Notes: a model not told the origin generated them from the sequence alone. Positions 36,023 to 44,930 are shown, counted from the stretch's first letter. The stretch is DNA of 64,000 bases from Mesorhizobium temperatum (GCF_002284575.1 NZ_NPKJ01000068.1:310001-374000), one strand, 5' to 3'. Numbers and translations: made by a program.

Positions 36023-38425
36023 ATGGCACCGACGCCGACTGATGCGCTGGGCGCACCCGGAATTCCGGCGCGCTGGACGTCAAGCGCCAAGAGCGGGGTC
36101 GGAACCGCGCTGTCTCCGGCCTGCCCTATCTGGTTCACGATCAGCCACGGCATTCTCAACGAGGTCTATTATCCCGGCCTCGACAGCGCCTGCACCCGCG
36201 ACATGGGGCTGGTCGTCACCGGCCCCGGCGGCTATTTCTCGGAAGAAAAGCGCGATGCCGTGCACAGCGTCGAGCCGTTCGAGGATGGGGTGCCCGCCTA
36301 CAGGCTGGTCAACACCGCCGCCGATGGCACCTACCGGATCGAAAAGCGTATCGTTACGGATCCGGAACGTCCCGCTTTGCTGCAGGAAATCAGCTTCACG
36401 CTGCTGACAGGCGCGGTTGCCGACCACCGCGTCTACGCACTGCTGGCGCCGCATCTGGTCAACGCCGGCATGGCCAACACCGCCTGGGTCGCCGACTACG
36501 AGGGAAAGACTGTCCTGTTTGCATCGGGACGTGGCGTCTGCCTGGCGCTCGCCTCGTCGCTGCCCTGGGGAGCATGCTCCGCCGGCTATGTCGGTGTCTC
36601 CGACGGCTGGCAGCAGCTCCGTCGCGGCGGCCGGCTCGACCCGGCCTGCCGCAGGGCCGAAGACGGCAATGTCGCGCTGACCGGCGAGATCGGCTTTTCG
36701 CCCTCAACCACCAAGGCGCTGCTGGCGCTGGGTTTCGGAACGACGCCGCAAGAGGCGGCGGAAAATGCTTCCGCCAGCCTGAAGCGAGGCTTTGCGCCAG
36801 CAGCCAAATCTTATGCCGAGAAATGGCGGGATTGGCAGGCTAGCTTGCTGCCGTTGGACCGGCATATAGCAGGGATCAACACCTATCGCGTCAGCACTGC
36901 GGTTCTGGCGACACACCGCTCATCCGACGGAGCGGCCGTCGCCAGCCTGTCGATCCCATGGGGCTTCAGCATGGGCGACGACGATCTCGGCGGCTATCAT
37001 CTGGTCTGGCCGCGCGATCTGGTCGAAACCGCGGGCGGCTTCCTGGCCGCCGGCGATCCGGCGCAAGCGCTTGAGATCCTCGCTTATCTCCGCTCCATCC
37101 AGCAGCCTGACGGCCATTGGCCGCAGAACGCTTGGCTCGACGGGTCTGCCTATTGGCGCGGCATCCAGATGGACGAATGCGCCTTCCCACTGCTGCTCGC
37201 AGACGCGCTGCGCCGGGCTGGGCACCTGCCTTGCGCCAGGTTGCTCGCCTTCATGCCGATGGTCGAACGCGCCGCTTCTTACGTCGTGCGCAATGGCCCG
37301 GTTACCGGCGAGGACCGCTGGGAGGAGGATGCCGGCTACAGCCCGTTCACGCTTGCCGTCGAAATCGCTGCCCTGCTCGCCGCGGCGGACATGTTCGAAA
37401 TTTGTGACAAACGAGAGCCGGCAAACTATCTGCGTGAAACCGCCGATGTCTGGAACGACCAGATCGAGCGCTGGACCTATGTCGCCGGCACTTCCCTCTG
37501 CGAAGAGGTCGGCATCGAAGGCTACTACGTCCGCATCGCACCGCCCGACACCGCCGGTGCGGCCTCGCCGAAGGACGGCTATGTGCCGATCAAAAACCGG
37601 CCGCCCGGCGACGCGGACCGGCCGGCCGAGGCGATCGTCAGCCCGGATGCGCTGGCGCTCGTCCGCTTCGGCCTCAGGGCCGCCGACGATCCGCGTATCG
37701 TCGACACAGTCAAGGTCATCGACGCGCGGCTGCGCTGCGACCTGCCGCAGGGGCCCGTCTGGTATCGCTATACCGGCGACGGCTATGGCGAACATGCCGA
37801 CGGCGCGCCCTTCGACGGGACCGGCCAGGGCCGGCCCTGGCCGCTGTTGGTCGGCGAGCGCGCCCATTACGAACTGGCGGCGGGGCGCAAGGACAAAGCA
37901 GCGAGCCTGCTCAAGACGTTCGAAGGCTCGGCCGGGCCTAGCGGCCTGATGCCCGAGCAGGTCTGGGATGGTCTCGACATGCCGGAACGCGAACTGCGGC
38001 ACGGTGGACCGTCGGGCAGCGCCATGCCGCTGGTCTGGGCACATTCGGAGCACATCAAGCTGCTGCGTTCGCTCAGTGACGGCGCCGTCTTCGACATGCC
38101 GCCGCAAAGCGTGAAGCGCTACATCGAGGACGGGACCGTGGCGCCGCGCCGGACATGGCGCTTCAACCACAAGGTCCGCACCATGCCCGCCGGCAAGATG
38201 CTGCGCATCGAACTGCTGGCCCGGGCGGTGGTCCATTGGAGCAGCGACGCTTGGGCGACCATCCATGACGCCGCGACGATCGAGAACGCCTTCGGCATCC
38301 ATCTCACGGATCTGCCCGTTGCCGATGTTCCGCCGGGCAATATGATCGTCTTTACTTTTTTCTGGCCCGATGCCGGCCGTTGGGAGAATGTCGACTTTTC
38401 CGTCGGTATCGACAAGCTGGACTAG
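36023..38425 (+). CDS. Glycoside hydrolase family 15, glucan/dextrin glucohydrolase
   Basis: An 800-residue glucoamylase/glucodextranase-type enzyme. The N-terminal domain (about residues 1-270) is the glucodextranase N-type beta-sandwich (RWTSSAKSGVGTA, ISHGILNEVYYPGLDSACTRDMG). The catalytic (alpha/alpha)6 domain follows (HLVWPRDLVETAGGFLAAG, QPDGHWPQNAWLDGSAYWRGIQMDECAFPLLLA), with RPWPLLVGERAHYELAAG and GLMPEQVWDG near its end. No signal peptide, so probably cytoplasmic, acting on glycogen or an imported glucan to give glucose. A further ATG at 35966 is possible. It stands upstream of pentose-phosphate genes. Confidence 0.88.
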   Translation: MAPTPTDALGAPGIPARWTSSAKSGVGTALSPACPIWFTISHGILNEVYYPGLDSACTRDMGLVVTGPGGYFSEEKRDAVHSVEPFEDGVPAYRLVNTAADGTYRIEKRIVTDPERPALLQEISFTLLTGAVADHRVYALLAPHLVNAGMANTAWVADYEGKTVLFASGRGVCLALASSLPWGACSAGYVGVSDGWQQLRRGGRLDPACRRAEDGNVALTGEIGFSPSTTKALLALGFGTTPQEAAENASASLKRGFAPAAKSYAEKWRDWQASLLPLDRHIAGINTYRVSTAVLATHRSSDGAAVASLSIPWGFSMGDDDLGGYHLVWPRDLVETAGGFLAAGDPAQALEILAYLRSIQQPDGHWPQNAWLDGSAYWRGIQMDECAFPLLLADALRRAGHLPCARLLAFMPMVERAASYVVRNGPVTGEDRWEEDAGYSPFTLAVEIAALLAAADMFEICDKREPANYLRETADVWNDQIERWTYVAGTSLCEEVGIEGYYVRIAPPDTAGAASPKDGYVPIKNRPPGDADRPAEAIVSPDALALVRFGLRAADDPRIVDTVKVIDARLRCDLPQGPVWYRYTGDGYGEHADGAPFDGTGQGRPWPLLVGERAHYELAAGRKDKAASLLKTFEGSAGPSGLMPEQVWDGLDMPERELRHGGPSGSAMPLVWAHSEHIKLLRSLSDGAVFDMPPQSVKRYIEDGTVAPRRTWRFNHKVRTMPAGKMLRIELLARAVVHWSSDAWATIHDAATIENAFGIHLTDLPVADVPPGNMIVFTFFWPDAGRWENVDFSVGIDKLD

Positions 38426-38494
38426 AGCATGATCCCGAACCGAAGGTCCGCGTTAGCGAAAAGTGGCAACCGGTTTTCGGAAAAGGTCATGCTC
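38425..38494. repeat. GAGCATGATC-type intergenic palindrome
   Basis: A 70-bp imperfect inverted repeat beginning GAGCATGATCCCGAACCG and ending AAAAGGTCATGCTC, with CGAAAAGTGGCAACCGGTTTTCGG inside. This is a well-known type of repeated intergenic element in rhizobia. It begins at the stop codon of the GH15 gene. Confidence 0.7.
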
Positions 38495-38545
38495 CAACGA
38501 TAGAGCCAGTAGATCTTCTATCCCTCAAGAACCAGGACGAGAAAC

Positions 38546-39562
38546 ATGCAGATCGGAATGATGGGACTGGGCAGGATGGGCGCCAACATGGTGCGGCGCC
38601 TGCTGCGCGATGGTCACGAATGTGTGGTCTACGACATCAACCCGGCCAGCGTTGCAGCCCTTGTGACGGCTGGCGCGATCGGAGCGGCTTCGATGGAGGA
38701 GTTCGTCGGCAAGCTGACCAAGCCGCGCAGCGCCTGGCTGATGCTGCCGGCGGCGATCACCAGCCGGATCGTCGACCAGGTGGCCGACCTGATGGAGCAG
38801 GGCGATATCATCATCGACGGCGGCAATTCCTATTATCACGAGGCTGTCGACCATGCAGCGCGCCTGGCATTGAAAGGCTTGAACTACGTCGATGTCGGCA
38901 CCAGCGGCGGCGTCTGGGGCCTCGAACGCGGCTATTGCCTGATGATCGGCGGCCCCGACAGCGCGGTCCAGCATCTCGATCCGGTCTTCGCCACCCTGGC
39001 GCCGGGCGCCGACGCCGGTGGGTCCGCCCCCGGCAAGGATGCAGGAACGGCCCCCTTCGGCTATCTCCACTGCGGACCGAGCGGCGCCGGCCATTTCGTC
39101 AAGATGGTCCACAACGGCATCGAGTACGGCGTCATGGCCGCCTATGCCGAGGGCATGAACATCCTGAGGTCGGCGAATGCGGGCAAGAGACAGCGGACGG
39201 CCGACGCCGAAACCAGTCCATTGGAAAACCCGCAATACTACCAGTTCGACATCGATATCGCCCAGGTTGCCGAGGTCTGGCGGCATGGCAGCGTCATCGG
39301 CTCCTGGCTGCTCGATCTGACGGCCGGCGTATTGAAGGCCGATTCGGGGCTGACGCAATTCGGCGGACGGGTTTCGGATTCCGGCGAAGGCCGCTGGACG
39401 CTGAAGGCGGCGATCGACACCGGCGTGCCGGCGCCGGTTCTGTCCTCGGCCCTGTTCGACCGGTTCTCCTCGCAAGGCGAATCCGAATTCGCCGACAAGC
39501 TCCTGTCCGCCATGCGCTATGCCTTTGGCGGCCATGTCGAAAAGCCGAAGACCGACTCGTGA
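38546..39562 (+). CDS. gnd: 6-phosphogluconate dehydrogenase, decarboxylating (short form)
   Basis: A 338-residue enzyme, the short GndA/YqeC-type form rather than the roughly 470-residue one. The N-terminal Rossmann motif GLGRMGANMVRRLLRDG is intact, GGNSYYHEAVDHA follows near 93-106, and the substrate-site KMVHNGIEYGVMAAYAEG is present. Oxidises 6-phosphogluconate to ribulose 5-phosphate and CO2 with NAD(P)+. It precedes zwf by 16 bp and probably shares a transcript with the kinase gene. Confidence 0.92.
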   Translation: MQIGMMGLGRMGANMVRRLLRDGHECVVYDINPASVAALVTAGAIGAASMEEFVGKLTKPRSAWLMLPAAITSRIVDQVADLMEQGDIIIDGGNSYYHEAVDHAARLALKGLNYVDVGTSGGVWGLERGYCLMIGGPDSAVQHLDPVFATLAPGADAGGSAPGKDAGTAPFGYLHCGPSGAGHFVKMVHNGIEYGVMAAYAEGMNILRSANAGKRQRTADAETSPLENPQYYQFDIDIAQVAEVWRHGSVIGSWLLDLTAGVLKADSGLTQFGGRVSDSGEGRWTLKAAIDTGVPAPVLSSALFDRFSSQGESEFADKLLSAMRYAFGGHVEKPKTDS

Positions 39563-39578
39563 CCGGGAAGACACGCTC

Positions 39579-40955
39579 ATGAACCAGGAACGGTCCGACA
39601 CGCTGGTGCTTTTCGGGGCGACCGGCGATCTCGCCCACAAGAAGATCTTCCCGGCACTTTATGCCATGGTCGCCAAGGGAACGCTGACCGAGCCGGTGAT
39701 CGGCGTCGCTTTCGACGCCTGGGACCTGAAGCAGTTGCAGGCGCGCGCCCGCGACGGCATCGTCAAGGCCATCGGCAAGGTCGACGAAAAGATCTTCGCG
39801 AAACTTGCGTCGCTGCTTCGTTATGTCAGCGGCGACTACCGTAGCGCCGCGACTTTCGAGAAGCTGAAAAGCGCGCTCGGAACCGCGCAGCACCCGCTGC
39901 ACTATCTGGCGGTGCCGCCGACCATGTTCGAGACGGTCATCCAGGGGCTGGAGCAGTCGGGCGCAGCCCAGGGCGCGCGCCTGATGGTGGAAAAGCCTTT
40001 CGGTCACGATCTGCAATCGGCGCGCTGGCTGAACCGGGTCCTGCACCTGGTATTCGACGAGCAGTCGATCTTTCGCATCGACCACTATCTCGGCAAGGAG
40101 GCGATCCAGAACCTGCTCTATTTCCGCTTCGCCAATTCCTTCCTCGAGCCGATCTGGAACCGCAATTTCGTCGAGAGCGTGCAGATCACCATGGCCGAGG
40201 ATTTCGGCGTCGAGGGCCGCGGCCGCTTCTACGACGAGGTCGGCTGCATCCGCGACGTCATCGAGAATCATCTGCTCAACATCCTGCTGCTGCTTGCCAT
40301 GGAGCCGCCCGTTGGTCGCTCGGCCGACGATCTGATCGACGAGAAGGTACAGGTGCTGCGGGCGATCCGGACACTGACCAAAGACGATGTCGTGCGCGGC
40401 CAATTCAAAGGCTATCTCAGCGAGCCGGGCGTCGCGCCATACTCGCCGGTCGAGACCTTCGCGGCGGTGCGGTTTTTCGTCGACACCTGGCGCTGGCAGG
40501 ACGTCCCCTTCTTCATCCGCGCCGGCAAATCAATGCCGGTGCACGCCACCGAGGTCATTGTCCGGCTGAAGCGGCCGCCGCTCGACGTCTTCGACCCGAT
40601 CAAACCGGGCGACGCCAACTACGTGCGCTTCCGCATCGACCCGCAGGTGGCGATCTCGATCGGCGCCCAGCGCAAGGCTGCCGGTGACGACATGATCGGC
40701 GAGCAGGTCGAACTCACCGCGCTCGACGACAGCAAGGGCGACATGCCGGCCTATGAGCGGCTGATCGGCGACGCCATGAACGGCAACGGCCAGTTGTTCA
40801 CCCGCCAGGATGCCAGCGAGCTCGCCTGGCGGATCGTCGGCCCGGTGCTCGGCGACACCACGCCGCCTCAGCGCTATGAGCCGGGGACATGGGGGCCCAC
40901 CGATGCGATGGCCGGGTTCGGACCGCCGAACGGCTGGATCAATCCGGCAAAATGA
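39579..40955 (+). CDS. zwf: Glucose-6-phosphate 1-dehydrogenase
   Basis: A 458-residue enzyme, slightly shorter than many bacterial Zwf. It has the N-terminal nucleotide-binding GATGDLAHKKIFPALY and the substrate-binding signature FRIDHYLGKEAIQNLL at about residues 164-179. It catalyses the first step of the pentose-phosphate route. The ATG at 39579 is preferred over upstream codons. No 6-phosphogluconolactonase gene lies between it and gnd. It is followed immediately by the polyphosphate-glucokinase-like gene. Confidence 0.93.
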   Translation: MNQERSDTLVLFGATGDLAHKKIFPALYAMVAKGTLTEPVIGVAFDAWDLKQLQARARDGIVKAIGKVDEKIFAKLASLLRYVSGDYRSAATFEKLKSALGTAQHPLHYLAVPPTMFETVIQGLEQSGAAQGARLMVEKPFGHDLQSARWLNRVLHLVFDEQSIFRIDHYLGKEAIQNLLYFRFANSFLEPIWNRNFVESVQITMAEDFGVEGRGRFYDEVGCIRDVIENHLLNILLLLAMEPPVGRSADDLIDEKVQVLRAIRTLTKDDVVRGQFKGYLSEPGVAPYSPVETFAAVRFFVDTWRWQDVPFFIRAGKSMPVHATEVIVRLKRPPLDVFDPIKPGDANYVRFRIDPQVAISIGAQRKAAGDDMIGEQVELTALDDSKGDMPAYERLIGDAMNGNGQLFTRQDASELAWRIVGPVLGDTTPPQRYEPGTWGPTDAMAGFGPPNGWINPAK

Positions 40956-40972
40956 ACTCGAAAGGCGACGCA

Positions 40973-41677
40973 ATGGCTAAAGCGGCGAAAAAGCCGGCAC
41001 AGGACAGCGAAAAGATCGTGCTTGCGATCGATATTGGCGGCTCCCATGTCAAGATCCTCACCAGTGCCGGCGGCGAGGAGCGCAGAACCGATTCCGGACC
41101 CGGCCTGACGCCGCAGCAGATGATCGATTCTGTGCAGACGCTCGCCGATGACTTGCGCTATGACGTCATCTCGATAGGATATCCCGGCCCGGTGCACCAC
41201 AACAGGCCGCTGACCGAACCCGCCAACCTCGGCAAGGGCTGGGTGGGATGCGACTTCGCAACGCAGTTCGGCAAGCCGGTGAAAATCGTCAACGACGCGC
41301 TGATGCAGGCCGTCGGCAGCTACGAGGGCGGGCGCATGCTGTTCCTGGGTCTGGGAACGGGCCTGGGTGCGGCGATGATCGTCGACAACGTCGCCCAGCC
41401 GATGGAACTCGCCCATCTTCCCTACAAGAAGGGCGGCAGCTTCGAGGACTATGTAGGCGAACGCGGTTTTGAAAAGCGCGGCAAGAAGAAATGGCGCAAA
41501 CACGTCTTCGACGTCATCGAGCGGCTGCGCGCCGCCATGCAGCCTGACTATGTGGTCATCGGCGGCGGCAATGTCGACAAACTAGACGAATTGCCTGCCG
41601 GTTGCAGGCGCGGCGACAACACACGCGCCTTCGAAGGTGGATTTCGACTGTGGCGCGACAAATCCCTGATTGTGTGA
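40973..41677 (+). CDS. ROK kinase, polyphosphate glucokinase-like
   Basis: A 234-residue ROK-fold kinase. ADP/polyphosphate-type motifs are LAIDIGGSHVKI near residues 17-28, GYPGPVHHN, LGLGTGLGAAMI, and YVVIGGGNVDKL. The late KKWRKHVFDVIERLRAAMQPDY is characteristic of polyphosphate glucokinases. An ATG at 40952 overlapping the zwf stop is an alternative start; 40973 has an AAGG upstream and was chosen. It would phosphorylate glucose released by the GH15 enzyme, supplying substrate to Zwf. Polyphosphate rather than ATP as donor is inferred from the family. Confidence 0.85.
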   Translation: MAKAAKKPAQDSEKIVLAIDIGGSHVKILTSAGGEERRTDSGPGLTPQQMIDSVQTLADDLRYDVISIGYPGPVHHNRPLTEPANLGKGWVGCDFATQFGKPVKIVNDALMQAVGSYEGGRMLFLGLGTGLGAAMIVDNVAQPMELAHLPYKKGGSFEDYVGERGFEKRGKKKWRKHVFDVIERLRAAMQPDYVVIGGGNVDKLDELPAGCRRGDNTRAFEGGFRLWRDKSLIV

Positions 41678-41730
41678 TATTATAGCAGCTTGGGGTCAGA
41701 CCTGTTGATCTGGTCCGGCCGTTAGTATTG

Positions 41731-41743
41731 TTATTCAAAATAA
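41731..41743 (+). promoter_or_regulatory. AT-rich palindrome upstream of mucR
   Basis: TTATT-CAA-AATAA lies about 85 bp upstream of mucR in an otherwise GC-rich genome. MucR proteins bind AT-rich DNA and control their own genes, so this is a plausible autoregulatory site. It is not enough for a firm claim. Confidence 0.4.
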
Positions 41744-41824
41744 TGTGTGGCGTGGTGCGGCGTCATTGCGTTACGCAGATTTGCCGACTAGGAATTCTGC
41801 GACCCCACTAACGGAGAAAATAGA

Positions 41825-42286
41825 TTGACCGACGACAGCAACAAGGCCCGCAAGGACATCGACCTTCTCGAGCTGACCGCTCATATCGTGTCCGCTTACG
41901 TCGAGAAGAACCGCTTGCCCGCTTCCGGCCTCGGCGATCTCATCGCCAGCGTCAGCGCGTCGATAAGTGGACTCGGACAACCCGCCGCTCCGGTGGCAGC
42001 GCCGCTGATCCCCGCGGTCAATCCTAAGAAATCGGTGACGCCGGACTACATCATCTGCCTCGAAGACGGCAAGAAGTTCAAATCCCTGAAACGCCATATC
42101 GGCGTCCATTTCGGGCTGACGCCGGATGCCTACCGCGCCAAATGGGGCTTGCCGGCCGACTATCCGATGGTTGCCCCCACCTATGCGGCCTCGCGCTCGC
42201 AACTGGCGAAGGCGATCGGCCTTGGCCGCAAGGCCGCCCCGCCGGCGCCGGTCAAGAAGACCAGGAAGCCCAAGGCCACGGTCTGA
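41825..42286 (+). CDS. mucR: MucR/Ros family transcriptional regulator
   Basis: A 153-residue regulator of exopolysaccharide, motility and symbiosis-related genes in rhizobia. Its conserved core is ICLEDGKKFKSLKRHIGVHFG with DAYRAKWGLPADYPMVAP. The Ros finger has Cys78, Asp81, His91 and His95: a Cys-x2-Asp pattern in which the second Cys is replaced by Asp, as reported for Mesorhizobium loti homologues that fold without zinc. The start is TTG preceded by GGAG at 8 bases. A hairpin (42294) follows the stop codon. Confidence 0.9.
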   Translation: MTDDSNKARKDIDLLELTAHIVSAYVEKNRLPASGLGDLIASVSASISGLGQPAAPVAAPLIPAVNPKKSVTPDYIICLEDGKKFKSLKRHIGVHFGLTPDAYRAKWGLPADYPMVAPTYAASRSQLAKAIGLGRKAAPPAPVKKTRKPKATV

Positions 42287-42293
42287 CACGTCG

Positions 42294-42322
42294 TTCGAAG
42301 CCCAGCGAACGCAAGCTTCGAA
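42294..42322 (+). terminator. Hairpin downstream of mucR
   Basis: A perfect 8-bp stem TTCGAAGC / GCTTCGAA with a 13-base loop lies 8 bp after the mucR stop codon. There is no T-run after it. It may end or stabilise the mucR transcript. A second small hairpin (CCATGC-AATTA-GCATGG, 42404-42420) lies in the same 272-bp gap. Confidence 0.4.
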
Positions 42323-42558
42323 GATTGCGGGACAGAGAGGGGGCGCGAAGGAACTCGATCTGCGCGCGCAATAGCCTCTCCACCTCCGCCGAGCGCGTTT
42401 GCCCCATGCAATTAGCATGGTAGCCTGGAAATCCTTGATCCAGAGCCGATTTTTTGCGCGCCCCGCAGCGAACTGCGCTAAAAGCGCTGGGGTCGGACCA
42501 GCGCCCTTCGTGGAAGAGCCCCGCCGGCCATACACAATCTCGTCGGGGCCATTCACAA

Positions 42559-43797
42559 ATGACAGCCGAACAGACATCGCCCGACCGGCGCTATGCCGCC
42601 TTCCGGCACAAACCCTTCCTGAGTTATTGGGCGGCACGCTTCCTCTCCACATTCGCCACCCAGATCGTATCCGTCGCCGTCGGCTGGCAGGTGTACGACC
42701 TGACCCGCGATCCATTCGATCTCGGCCTTGTCGGCATTGTCCAGTTCCTGCCTTCGCTGCTGCTGGTGTTGGTCACCGGGGTGGTCGCCGACCGTTTCGG
42801 CCGCCGCCTGATCATGGCGCTGACCGCACTGCTGGAGGCGATCTGCGCGTTGGCGCTGCTGCTGCTAACGCTGCGCGGCCTTAGCGGGCCGGGGTTGATC
42901 TTCGGAGTGCTCGCCATGTTCGGCATCGCGCGCGCCTTCTTCGGACCAGCGGCAGCGTCGCTGTTCGCCAACCTCGTGCCACCTGAGGATTTCGGCAACG
43001 CGATCGCCTGGAATTCGTCAGCCTGGCAGACGGCGACCATCGTCGGACCGGTCGCCGGCGGCCTGCTCTACGGGCTTTCGGCGGAAGCGGCATACGGCAC
43101 CGCAGCCGTTCTGATGTTTGTCGCCGCGGTGCTGGTCTTCAGCATCCCGAAGCCTGCCCAGCGCAGCGAGACCGACAGGCCGACGATGCAGACCCTGTTT
43201 GCCGGCTTCGGCTATATCTGGAGCGAAAAGATCGTGCTCGGCGCCATTTCGCTCGATTTGTTCGCCGTGCTTTTGTCCGGCGCCACGGCACTGCTGCCGG
43301 TCTACGCGCGCGACATCCTAGAACTCGGCCCTTGGGGCCTGGGATTGTTGCGTTCGGCACCGGGCATCGGCGCCATCTGCGTTGCCATCTGGCTGGCCGG
43401 ACATCCGATCCGCAACCACGCCGGCGTGGTCATGCTCGGCTTCGTCGCGCTGTTCGGCGCCTTTACCGTGCTGTTCGGCCTTTCCACTATCACCTGGCTG
43501 TCGATCGCAGCGCTCGCCTTGCTCGGCGCCACCGATATGTTCAGCGTCTACATCCGCGAGACCCTGATCCAGCTGTGGACGCCGGATCAGGTGCGCGGCC
43601 GCGTCAACGCCGTCAATCAGGTTTTCGTCGGCGCCTCCAACGAGCTCGGCGAATTCCGCGCCGGCACCATGGCGGCATTGATCGGCACCGTGCCCGCGGT
43701 GGTGATCGGCGGCGCCGGGGCAGTCGTTGTCGCCGGGCTGTGGGCGATGCTGTTCCCGCAACTGCGCAAGGTGCGCCACCTCAACGGGCGAAACTGA
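42559..43797 (+). CDS. MFS transporter, EntS-like
   Basis: A 412-residue major facilitator with 12 spans. It resembles the MFS_3/EntS group: FLSTFATQIVSVAVGWQVYDLTRDPFDLGLVG at the start, VADRFGRRLIMALTALLEA (the loop 2-3 motif), and the late YIRETLIQLWTPDQVRGRVNAVNQVFVGASNELGEFRAG. Members export siderophores or drugs, or are of unknown substrate. The ATG at 42559 was chosen because the N-terminus aligns with the family; upstream codons look unconserved. Confidence 0.85.
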   Translation: MTAEQTSPDRRYAAFRHKPFLSYWAARFLSTFATQIVSVAVGWQVYDLTRDPFDLGLVGIVQFLPSLLLVLVTGVVADRFGRRLIMALTALLEAICALALLLLTLRGLSGPGLIFGVLAMFGIARAFFGPAAASLFANLVPPEDFGNAIAWNSSAWQTATIVGPVAGGLLYGLSAEAAYGTAAVLMFVAAVLVFSIPKPAQRSETDRPTMQTLFAGFGYIWSEKIVLGAISLDLFAVLLSGATALLPVYARDILELGPWGLGLLRSAPGIGAICVAIWLAGHPIRNHAGVVMLGFVALFGAFTVLFGLSTITWLSIAALALLGATDMFSVYIRETLIQLWTPDQVRGRVNAVNQVFVGASNELGEFRAGTMAALIGTVPAVVIGGAGAVVVAGLWAMLFPQLRKVRHLNGRN

Positions 43798-43862
43798 TCC
43801 AGGGCATACTGATCCAGGCGCAGGCCCTGCGACGTCTCAGCTCTCATCGACGCGGACGGATG

Positions 43863-44294
43863 CTATTCGGGTGTAGCAACGCGAATCGGGCGGGTGCCGA
43901 TCTTTGCCCCTGTGACGGCATCCACGGCCACCGGCTCGATTTCTGCGCCTGTCTCAGCGTCGATGTATCGCGCCAACCTGCCTTCGCCACGGTACCGGCG
44001 TCCCCACGCCCCCAGTAAGATCAGCACCGGCAAGAAATCGCGGCCGGCGGCGGTCAGCACGTACTCATCGCGCGGAGGCCGCTCCGAGTAGCGTCGCTTT
44101 TCCAGAAGTCCCTCCTCCGTCAGCGTCGCCAGCCGCCGGGTCAGGATGGTTGGGGCGATACCCAGACTTTTCCGAAACTCGTCGAAGCGGGTGAGGCCCA
44201 GGCTCGCGTCGCGAAGGATCAACATGCTCCACGCATCGCCGACGCAGGTCAGGCCGCGGGCGATCGGGCAAGAGGCATCGGAAAGATTTTTCAT
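43863..44294 (-). CDS. HxlR family transcriptional regulator
   Basis: A 143-residue HxlR-type winged-helix regulator with the typical N-terminal CPIARGLTCVGDAWSMLILRDASLG (Cys9, a possible sensor residue) and a recognition region with RFDEFRKSLGIAPTILTRRLATLTEEGLLE. It is divergent from the SDR oxidoreductase genes, and a strong palindrome (44300-44334) directly follows its start. The arrangement is that of a repressor-oxidoreductase pair responding to an electrophile or aldehyde; the inducer is unknown. Confidence 0.9.
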   Translation of the reverse strand: MKNLSDASCPIARGLTCVGDAWSMLILRDASLGLTRFDEFRKSLGIAPTILTRRLATLTEEGLLEKRRYSERPPRDEYVLTAAGRDFLPVLILLGAWGRRYRGEGRLARYIDAETGAEIEPVAVDAVTGAKIGTRPIRVATPE

Positions 44295-44299
44295 GTTAA

Positions 44300-44334
44300 T
44301 ATCATTTTGATAGTGACTTCATATCGAAATGATA
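44300..44334. promoter_or_regulatory. HxlR operator palindrome
   Basis: Inverted repeat TATCATTTTGATA (44300-44312) and TATCGAAATGATA (44322-44334), 12 of 13 bases paired, centred 23 bp upstream of the HxlR start. A palindrome this long next to an HxlR gene is its likely operator and would also control the rightward genes. Confidence 0.75.
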
Positions 44335-44361
44335 GTAGCGTCCTTTTGAAATGCAATCCAG

Positions 44362-44407
44362 CACAAAGAAAGGAGTGACTTCCATGAACAGGACCAACCT
44401 TGGCGTC
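44362..44407 (+). repeat. Duplicated leader and start of the SDR gene (copy 1)
   Basis: 46 bases from CACAAAGAAAGG through the ATG at 44384 to TGGCGTC match 44931-44976 at 42 positions, including the Shine-Dalgarno region and the codons for MNRTNLGV. Downstream of this point the two copies diverge. The first copy therefore begins like the SDR gene and then runs into unrelated sequence. Confidence 0.8.
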
Positions 44408-44500
44408 CCCCATCCGGAACGCAACCGTCAGCGCGTGCAATCTGCACATCATGTCGCCGCGGGCCAGCCGAGATCGGCATCATCCAAACGGAGCGTCGCA

Positions 44501-44857
44501 ATGATCAACCTCATCGGTGGCGTGGCGGCATTCTTCCTGGCCGCGTCTCCGTTGCATGCCGGCGAGCTGTCGGTCATGGCCGGGGAGAGTATCGATCTCG
44601 GCGGTTTTCGCGGCGTCTTACACTACACCGACGAAAATGACGGCTATCGGGTGATCGCAACGATAGCCGATGGTGAGGCCGGGGTCCCGGTGCGCTTCTC
44701 GGCCACGCTCGCCGAAGGGCAATCGGCTACGATATCCGTGCCGCGGAAATTGGGCGAACCTGAGCAAAGCCTCGAGATTTCGCGCTCCGGCGACAAGCTT
44801 ACCGTCACCGAGCTGGGGTCGGTGTCCAACCAGCGAACTGGGGCCATTGCCGAGTAA
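44501..44857 (+). CDS. Small exported protein of unknown function
   Basis: A 118-residue protein with a clear signal peptide (INLIGGVAAFFLAASPLHAGEL, cleavage near residue 21) and a mature beta-rich domain (GESIDLGGFRGVLHYTDENDGYRVIATIADGE, VRFSATLAEGQSATISVPRKLGEPEQSLEISRSGDKLTV). The long open frame continues upstream to the duplicated SDR leader (ATG 44384), which gives a non-natural N-terminus, so 44501 is preferred; its Shine-Dalgarno is poor. It may be translated from the 44384 start as a fusion. Not recognised in a family. Confidence 0.6.
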   Translation: MINLIGGVAAFFLAASPLHAGELSVMAGESIDLGGFRGVLHYTDENDGYRVIATIADGEAGVPVRFSATLAEGQSATISVPRKLGEPEQSLEISRSGDKLTVTELGSVSNQRTGAIAE

Positions 44858-44930
44858 TGCCTCTCATCGGATCGCTGGGGCGTGCGCCACATCTCCATTT
44901 GGCGCGCATGCCTGCAGCCGCCAATCCAAC

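Noticed and set aside
44384..44857. A single gene starting at ATG 44384 with an N-terminus like the SDR gene
   Set aside because: The first codons come from a duplicated leader and then change to unrelated residues; a signal peptide begins at 44501, which is the more likely start. Translation from 44384 cannot be fully excluded.
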